Source of the DNA: Nitrospira sp. UBA5698
Lineage (GTDB): Bacteria > Nitrospirota > Nitrospiria > Nitrospirales > Nitrospiraceae
Reading direction: 5' to 3'
Length of the DNA: 26,195 bases
Assembly: GCA_002420115.1 (NCBI GenBank)
Contig: DIHK01000073.1
Location: 19,965 to 46,159, forward strand
The first letter of the stretch is position 1; every line of letters starts with the position of its first letter. Under the pieces are notes generated by a model. The model searched no databases, was not told the DNA's origin, and saw only the letters and a program-made list of their open reading frames with translations. Position numbers and translations under genes: made by a program. Below, piece by piece: positions 15,001-24,000 of this stretch.

Positions 15001-18000
15001 GACAGTCCCTCCATAGGTGACGTCACTGCCGGAAACCCCCACCTGGCCAGGGCCAGTACCCCAGTTCCCCACGCTCAATCGGTCATCGGCGGTGCCGTTG
15101 GCAGAGATGGAGACGGTCATCACGCCGCCATCGAAGTTTGTCGAATCCACATCGGTGATCGTGCCCGTCGCATCGATGACTTGTGGCAGGCCACCTTCGA
15201 CGAACGTCACATCCGGCGCAATCGGCGTAATCACCGGCGCATCGTTCACCCCGCTGACCGTGACCGTCGTGTCGTAGTTCGCACTGGTCCCACCATCGCC
15301 GTCGGTGAGCACATACCGCACAGTCCGCGCCCCAGTCGTCGGCGCCGCTGTATCCGTATTCTCATAGGTGATGTTCTGAACCAGCGCCGTTACCGCCGTG
15401 GGAGTGGCATTACTGTTCAGGGTGATAACGAGATTGCTCCCGCTGCTGCCCCCGGTGAAGGTGCCGATCGGGGTGCCGCCGTACATGATCGTGCTGCCAC
15501 TTACCCCAATCTGGCCCGCACCGGTGCCTTGATTCCTGATACTCAGCACGTCCTCGGTACTGTCGCCACCAGACGGGATGGAGACGGTCAAGGTTCCGGT
15601 GTCGAGATTGGTTGAGTCCACATCGGCCACGACCGCGTTAGCCCCTTGCTCAATCACGACCGCTCCGTCGCCTTCGCTATAGCTCAGGCTATCGCCGCTC
15701 AGGGTTGTGATCGTCGGGGCATCGTTCACCGCGTTGACCGTAATTAGGATAAATTGGCTGATTGTATTGGTCCCACCATTCGCGGTCCCACCCGAGTCAT
15801 AGACATTAAACTGAAACGCCGTGACCCCGCTGGCGTTCGCCGTTGGCTTAAACTGCATGCCTTGGATCTCAGCCAGCGTATACGCGGACAACGTTACCAG
15901 CGTGGTGCCATCGGCCAAGTAGACATTGCCAATGGTGCCCGACGGCAGGGCCGTCACCGCGTAGGTGAGAGTCTGTCCGCTCTCATCCGCGCCGCCACCG
16001 GGACTGTAGGTCACACTGCCCAAGCCGAGAGATACGAGACCCGCGTCTTCCGCCACGGTGAGGTTGCTAACAGTGCCGGCAGTGCGAATCGGCGCATCAT
16101 TGACGGCGGTCACATCGAAGATCAAGGCGTTCGGCGCCGCATCGTAGGCATTGGTACTGTCACGCACGGAGAACGTGAGACTGGCATAGCCCGTCCCGTT
16201 CGCATTGCCGGCGGGAGTAAACACCAGGTTGCCGGCCGTAATGTCCGCCACCGTGATAACTTGACCGGCCGTGACCGCTACACCGGACAGGGTCATGGTT
16301 CCGGCGGTCGGCAACGTATCGATCCGTACTGCACTCAGGCTGTCTCCCGCATCCACGTCACTGAACCCGAAGTTGGCGGTGGTGAGGATGTGTGACGAGT
16401 CTTCGTTGATCGTCACGGTGGCATCGGCCCCGGTTGGAGCTTCATTCGCGTTGGTCAGGTTGATCGTAAACGTTTCGTCATAGGTGAGCCCACCCCCATC
16501 AGTCACCCGCACGGTGATGGTATGGCTCGTCGCGCTCTCGTAATCCAGCAGGCTGCCGTCTGCCACGGTAATGACGCCCGTGCTGCTATCGATCGTAAAC
16601 CGCCCGCCTGCACTATCGGTGAAGCTGTAGGTCTTCGTATCCCCACTGTCCGGATCCGTCCCGCTCACCGTGCCCACCACCGTGCCATTCGCCGCGTTCT
16701 CCGCTACGGTATTGGCCGAGAGGCTCAGATCCGTCGGGGTTTCATTGACATTCGTCAGATTGATCGTGAAGGTCTCGTCGTAGGTGAGCCCACCGCTGTC
16801 CGTCACCCGCACGGTGATAGTGTGGCTGGTCGCCGTATCGTAATCGAGCAGCGTGCCATTGGCCACGGTGATCTCACCCGTCGCGGAATTGACGGCAAAT
16901 CGCCCACCGGCGGAGTCGGTAAGGCTATAACTGAACGTCTCGCCGGCATCTGAATCTTCCGTGGTTACAAAACCAACGTGGCTGCCGTTGGCACTGTTCT
17001 CCTCGATCGCCAGTTGCGCACTCACGGCGCCTGTGGTGAATCCCGTCCCGCTTGCATGCGCGATACTCAGGTTGTTCCCGCTGACAAGCTCAACGACCTG
17101 ATTGGAACCATCCAAGCCGTCCATCTGCCAGTTGGCAAGTAGACCGACAGTGGCGGCTTCGGCCGGAGTCACATCCAGCTGTTGCTGGTAATACTGTGCA
17201 ATCTCACCGGCAGTCCTGACATCGTTCCATATCCTGACATCATAGAAGGTGCCTGAGAAGTACTGTGTAGAATCATAGCCGCCATTTTGGGCATCTTGCT
17301 CTTGCCCGAAGACAAACTGCCCATTAGTCGTATCCAGCGCGGTCCCTACACTCAATCCAGTACCCGATTCGATGAGGCCCCCGTCGATGTAGACGGACCA
17401 ATTGCCGGCGGTGCTATCCCATGTCACGGACAGTGTATGAACGGCTCCATCCACTAGGGCGGCCCGATAATCGATGGCACTCGCGAGAACAATAGAGCCC
17501 GAACCAAAATCCAGCTCAAGATTGTTTGATGGATCATCAAGCTGGATGCTGAGCTCATCGCCGGTAGGATTGTTGAAAGACACTAATACAGTCTCAAGCG
17601 GCAGATTATTGGCAGCAAACCTTATTTCCACGGTCGTTGCCGTCAGCGACTGTGACAACCCCGTATCTGAAATCAAATAGGCATCGTTTCCACCATCTGT
17701 ATTGAGTTCGATACCGGTAGACAGATCCGTCGGCGCATCGTTCACCGCCGTCACGCTCACATCGATCATGTCAGTGGCACTCGAGAAAGCCGTCGTACCC
17801 CCATTACTCGCGGTTGTGACTTTGGTGCCCGCCGTCCCGCTGGTCTGATCCCAAGCGCGGACGGTCAGCGCCGCGCTGCTCGTCCCGTTGTAGTCGGCAC
17901 TCGGGGAAAAATACAGCCGCGTGCTCCCGTTGTCCGCCAGCAGGAGCGCCGAGGTGTTGCTCACCGTTCCCACTGCCGTCCACGTTGTCCCCCCATTCGT

Positions 18001-21000
18001 CGTGTAGTACCAAGTCCCGTTCGTCTCGTTGCTCCCCGTGATCGCCAGCCCCTTCACCGCCCCACTGTCTACGTCGGTGATCCCGCCCGTAAATGCACTC
18101 ACGAGACTGCCCACCGCCCCAGATGGGGCCCCCGCATCCTCCGCCACCGTCAGGCTCAACGCCGTGTCCGCCAGCACCGGCACATCGTTCACCGCAGAGA
18201 CCGTGACCGTCGTATCGTAGTTGAGGCTCGTTCCGCCATCGCCATCGGTGAGGGCAAACCGCACGGTGCGTGCCCCCGTCGTCGGCGCGTCCGTATCCGT
18301 ATTGTTATAGGTAATGTTCAGGACCAAGGCGTCTACTGCAGCAACGGTCGCGTTACTATTGAACGTCACCACCAATGGCGCCCCACTGGTCCCACCAGTG
18401 AACGTCCCGATGGTTACCCCCTGATAGGAGACATTGCTCCCACTCACCCCAATCTGCCCACCAGCGGTTCCTTGATGCCGGATACTCAGCACATCCTCCG
18501 CACTGTCTCCACCGGACGGAATCGAGACGGTCAACGACCCTGTATCAAAATTGGACGAATCGACATCCTGAACCCAGGAGTCGAACCCGTTCTCGATGAT
18601 GACAGCCCCGGCCCCCTCTGCATAATTCTGGCTATCCCCGGCGAGGTACGAAATGGTCGGCGCATCGTTGACGGCGCTGACCGTTACATCCACGGTATCG
18701 GTCGCACTCGAGAAGGCCGTCGTGCCTCCGTTGCCGGCCGTCGTGACCTTCGTCCCCGCCGTCCCGCTCGTCTGATCCCACGCCCGAATCGTCAACGCCG
18801 CGCTGCTCGTCCCGTTATAGTTCGCGCTCGGCGCAAAGTAGAGCCGCGTGTTCGCATTGTCCGCTAGGAGCAAGGCCGACGTATTGCTCACGCTCCCCAC
18901 CGCCGTCCACGTCGTCCCCCCGTTGGTCGTGTAGTACCAGGTGCCGTTTGTCTCGTCTGTCCCCGTGATCGCGATGCCCTTTGATGCACCGCTGTCTACA
19001 TCGGTGATCCCGCCCGTAAACGCACTAATGGTGGACCCCACCGCCCCGCTCGGCACCCCCGCGTCCTCCGCCACCGTCATCGACAGGGCCGTGTCCGCCA
19101 ACACCGGCGCATCGTTGACGGCGGTGACATCGACCGTGACGGTATTGGGGACCGCATCATAGGCCGTGTTGCTGTCACGGACCGAGAAGGTGAAACTGGC
19201 ATAGCCGGTCCCATTCGCGTTGCCCCCCGGCGTGAAGACCAGATTGCCCGCTGTGATATCGGCCGTGGTGATGACCTGACCCGCCGTTACGGCCACGCCC
19301 GAGAGAGAGAGAGTCCCCGCGCTGGGTAATGTGTCAATCCTGACAGCTGAGAGACTGTCCCCTGCATCCACATCACTGAATCCAAAGTTCGCCGTCGTGA
19401 ACGTATGCGTCGTGTCTTCATTGATCGTCGCCGTCGCGTCAGCCCCAGTGGGAGCTTCATTCACATTGGTGACATTGATCGTGAAGGTCTCGTCGTAGGT
19501 CAGGCCCCCGCTGTCCGTCACCCGCACCGTCACGCTGTGGCTGGTCGCCCCCTCGTAGTTCAGCAGGCTGCCGTCTGCCACGGTGATTACGCCCGTGCTG
19601 CTGTTGATCGCAAACCGGCCGCCCGCACTGTCCGTGAAACTGTAGGTCTTGGTATCTCCCGCATCGGGGTCCGTGCCGCTCACGATGCCGACGGTCGTGC
19701 CGTTGGCGGCATTTTCCTCGATGAGGAACTGCAATTCCGGAGTACTGGCTGTAAACCCGCTCCCGGAGGCATGCTGAACGGTCAGGTCGTTGCCGCTAAC
19801 GGCATCCGTAGTCACGCCGCCCGTCGAGAGATCGTTGAATCGCCAGTTGGCGATCATGCCGGCTTCGTTCGACGCTAAGGTCATGTCGTAATTGCTCGCG
19901 ACCTCACCCGCAGTACGCACGTCGCTAAACACGCGCACATCGTAGTAGGTTCCAGCGAAGTGCTGCGCTGAGTTAAATCCGCCACCGATGGAATCCTGAT
20001 CTTGTCCAAAAACCAATGTTCCGCCGGATTCGATCGTGTGGCCGGTCACAAATCCGGTTCCCGATCCCGCCGACACGCCGTCCAGATAGAATACCCAGTC
20101 ACCGGCCGTTGATGACCACGACACGCTGATTGTATGCGGCTGACTATCGAACAGATCCCCACTGGTGATCGTAGATGAGACCGTGCTGCCGTGCCCGGAG
20201 TAGTCATTAACCTTCAACTGCAGCGTACCGGAACCGTTGAACCACAACATGACCTCATTCTCGGCCCCGGCCGACGCATACGATAGCAATGGCGAATCCG
20301 TGAGCGTCGAATCTAGTGCGACTCGCAATTCAAGCGTGAACTCCGTCAGCCCACCGAGAATCGCCCCACCATCATCTGCAACCAGATACGCGTCGTTGCC
20401 ACCATCGGTGTTTAGGACCAGTCCACCGGTATTTGTCGCAGTGGCTGCTAAATCCGTTGGGGTTTCATTCACGTTGGTCAGGTTGATTGTAAACGTTTCG
20501 TCATAGGTGAGCCCACCCGCATCGGTCACCCGCACCGTCACGGTATGGCTGGTGGCACTCTCATAGTTCAGCAAGCTGCCGTCTGCCACGGTGATTTGCC
20601 CCGTGCTGCTATTGATCGCAAACCGGCCGCCCGCACTATCGGTAAAGCTATATGCCTTGCTGTCCCCACTGTCCGGATCCGTTCCGCTCACCGTCCCCAC
20701 CGTCGTCCCGTTCGCCGCGTTCTCTGCGACCTGGTTACTCGACAGCGCCAGGTCCGTCGGCGTATCGTTCACCGCCGTCACGGTCACATTCACGGTATCG
20801 GTCGCACTTGAGAAGGCGGTGGTCCCGCCATTACTCGCTGTGCTGACCTTCGTCCCCGCCGTCCCGCTCGTCTGATCCCACGCTCGCATCGTCAAGGCCG
20901 CGCTGCTCGTGCCGTTGTAATTGGCGTTGGGCGCAAAGTAGAGGCGAGTGCTCGCGTTATCCGCGAGGAGGAGAGCGGACGTGTTGCTGACGGATCCCAC

Positions 21001-24000
21001 GGCCGTCCACGTCGTGCCCCCGTTGGTCGTGTAGTACCAGGTGCCATTGGTTTCGTCGGTCCCGGTGATGGCGATGCCCTTGACAGCTCCACTATCCACA
21101 TCTGTAATCCCGCCCGTAAACGCACTAATGGTGGACCCCACCGCCCCGCTCGGCACCCCCGCGTCCTCCGCCACCGTCATCGACAGGGCCGTGTCCGCCA
21201 ACACCGGCGCATCGTTGACGCCACTGACGGTCACGGTCATGTCGTAGTTGGCGCTGGTGCCACCGTCGCCATCGGTTAAGGAAAACCGAATGGTCAACGC
21301 CCCCGCGATGGGTGCATCAACATTGATGTCTTCATAGGTAATATTTTTGACGAGCGCCGTCACTGCAGTTGGCGTCGCATTGTTGTTGAACGTGACGACG
21401 AGATTATTCCCCCCTGCTCCCCCAGTATAAGTGCCGATCACCACCCCACCATAGGTGACGTTGCTCGCACTGACGCCGATCTGTCCGGCTCCAGTGCCCT
21501 GATTGCGAATACTGAGTACGTCTTCTGTCGGCACATTGCCTGATGGAATGCTTATGGTTAACGTACCCGTATCGAAGTTGGCGCTATCAGAATCAGCGAC
21601 CAACGCGTTTGCTCCCTGATCGATCACCACCGCCCCGTCACCCTCGCTATAGCTCAAACTATCGCCGCTGAGGTTACTAATGGTTGGAGCTACGTTCGCA
21701 GCCCCGACATTGATCGTGACCGTGTCCGCATGCCTCGTCGTGCCATCCGACACCACCACGACAAATTGCAGCGTGGTGGCGGAGCTTGGAGCGGTAAACG
21801 TGGGTGACGCAGCCGTCGAGCTGCTGAGGGTGACCTTTGTTCCCTCGATCTGTGTCCACTGATAGGTGAGGGTGTTACCGTCCTGGTCCGAACTGCCCGC
21901 AGCAGTCAATGTGACGGTTGAACTGGTCGAGACAGATTGGTCCGGTCCTGCCTCTGCCACAGGGCCATGGTTGCCGACCGTTGCAGCCGTGATCACGGTC
22001 TCGACATTGGTATGGTTGATCGTGAAAACGTTGCCACCACCTCGGTCAACCGTAATCACTCCTCCACTGTTGGTAATGGTGGCCGTCGAAAACTCGCTGA
22101 GGTCAATAATATCCGTTGCGCCGCCGCCATTGACCGTATAGACATCCCCGGATTGCGCCCCGGTAAAGCGAAACACATCGGCCCCCGATCCTCCAATCAT
22201 CTGATCGCTGCCACCGCCACCGATGATCGTGTTCTGCCCAACCGCACTCCCCCCATCTAAATAGTCATTCCCCGTCCCACCGAGAATCACGTCATCATCA
22301 CTGCCTCCGGAAATGGTGTCATTTCCGGTCCCGCCGACCAAGATGTCGTTGCCACTGCCACTCGTGAGGGTGTCATCCCCTCCAGCTCCATACATGATAT
22401 CGGCGCCGCCGGCCGAAGAGACGGGAGCATTGTTTGCCTCATCACCGACATACCAATCGTTTCCGACTGGTCCGCCGATGACGGTGCCGGTCGCAGCATC
22501 CCGCCACGTTCCTGTTTCGACCGTCACCGTCGTGTCGTAGTTGCCACTGGTTCCGCCGTCACCGTCGGTCACCACAAACCGTACGGTGCGTGCCCCGTTT
22601 GTTGGCGCACTGGTGTCGGTATTCTGATAGGTGATGTTTTTCACCAACGCCGTCACCGCGGTCGGGGTCGCATTGCTGTTTAACGCGATCACCAGGGCGT
22701 TGCCACTGCTGCCCCCTGTGAACGTACCGATAGTAGTTCCCCCATAGCTGATCGTGTTGCCACTCACACCGATCTGCCCGGCGCCGGTCCCCTGGTTGCG
22801 AATGCTCAATACGTCTTCCGCACTGTCGCTCCCGGCGGTGAAGCTGACGGTCACGGTGCCGGTGTCGAAGTTGGTACTGTCCGCATCGGTGATTGTCGCG
22901 TTGCCGCCTTGCTCAATCACCACCGCCCCGTCACCTCCGCTATAGCTCAGGCTGTCGCCACTCAGACCTGTGATCGTCGGTGCGGCATTTACCGAAGCGT
23001 TGATCGAGACTGCTCCAATTTCCCATTGATTGGATGCCGAGACGGTACTGCTCATCGTGACTGTTGCTGCACCGGCTTCGGTCGTGGACACCCCACGATG
23101 GCCTGTATTGGTCAGATTCCATACATCGGATTGGCTAGACCCCGTTGTGTATCCGCTGGGGTTGTTATCCCAGTTCGTGATATCCAACACTAAGCTTCCC
23201 GTGGTACTGGACACGTTCACACTGGCGGTTGTTCCGGTTCCAGTGGCACCGACATAAGTGCCTGTGGGTGTAGTCTGGTCGACCCCGTTGTACGTCACCG
23301 CGCCACCCTTGATGTCTGTGGTCGCCCCAAGGCTCACGACGATGTTTCCCGTCCCGACAGTCGGATTAATCAGGCGCCAGATTTCCACTGCGTGATTGCC
23401 GGTGGTCCGGCCGACCTGTGTCAGCGCGACGCCTCCATATGTGACGCTGTTCACACCCGCACCAAGCCCATCGATCGCGAGCGTGACGAAGAGTGCGCGG
23501 TTGGATCCGCTTGCGACCGTGTGCGACCAGGTCAGGCTGGTAGCCCCTGTAGCTTGGGAGGATGTCGCCGTGCCGTTGGCACTGATCGCCAGGACATCAA
23601 CCCAGTCGCTCAGTGCACTATCCGTGAATTCCTGGGTTTCAATTTGTGCGGTGGCATACTCCAGCTGCCAATCTCCCCCGACTAACGCATGCCCGGTTGC
23701 ATCCGCGCTGGCGGCCACATCGGCACCGGTGACTTCAGCCAACCGATTCACAAAGGTTTGACCCTCAGCCGTGGCCGCGACATTACACCCCCAGAGCATG
23801 ATATCGGCGGAAGTGGTCAATGCCTGCCCCCATGAGGCGATGATGTCCGCTTGCCACTGGAGGGAGAACTGATTGATCCAGGTGCTTCCGACCTGGATCC
23901 CGCCTTCAATGCCGTGGGAGAGGATATGAACAGCATCGACCGTTCCAGGCTCGTATCGGGACAGTGCCGCGGTGATCGCCTGGAGACCGTCCATCTGTGA

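Larger units (their letters stand above)
12802..20766 (-). repeat. Cadherin-type repeats (five) with other cadherin-like modules
   Basis: Cadherin copies lie at residues 1281-1381, 1626-1718, 2531-2622, 2623-2721 and 3829-3935. The first four share VAENAANGTxVGTVSGTDPD, YSFTDSAGGRF, INSSTGxITVADGSLLxYE and GLTYDETFTINLTN; the fifth is divergent. Interleaved are two copies of module D (1719-1830, 2722-2835; TINED, FGFSDVDAGDSLSAVRIDTL), one module E (2836-2960), three VCBS/tandem-95-like modules (3431-3714; GSGNEDT, PNADxNGTDSFTVTITDDAG) and one CSPG-like module (3715-3828). The DxNDAP/VNE junctions between modules supply the usual interdomain Ca2+ ligands. Confidence 0.85.
14317..22986 (-). 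repeat. Module A: six ~155-residue Ca2+-binding-like repeats
   Basis: Six copies of one module lie at residues 541-697, 971-1130, 1981-2139, 2961-3120, 3121-3276 and 3277-3430 (nt 22516-22986, 21217-21696, 18190-18666, 15247-15726, 14779-15246, 14317-14778). Shared landmarks are LSGDSLSYSEGDGAVVI, DSTNFDTGTLTVSI, NQGTGAGQIGVSG, a Thr/Gly strand ending IGTFTGG, and TDGDGGTS near the end. The first four are close copies; the last two are clearly diverged and contiguous with the fourth, as if formed by an older tandem expansion. The same module end is visible in the neighbouring partial gene at 26120-26195. Confidence 0.85.

Noticed and set aside
13228..15615. Long plus-strand open frames (435 and 346 codons) opposite the giant gene
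   Set aside because: They are antisense to a continuous repeat-rich coding frame, rich in Arg/His/Gly/Ile as expected from complementing Asp/Val/Thr/Gly codons, recur with each repeat, and lack recognisable domains.
22171..22986. Regular repeat spacing in the giant gene considered as a CRISPR or satellite array
   Set aside because: The repeats are in-frame protein modules of 90-160 residues with diverged third positions, not short identical repeats with unique spacers.
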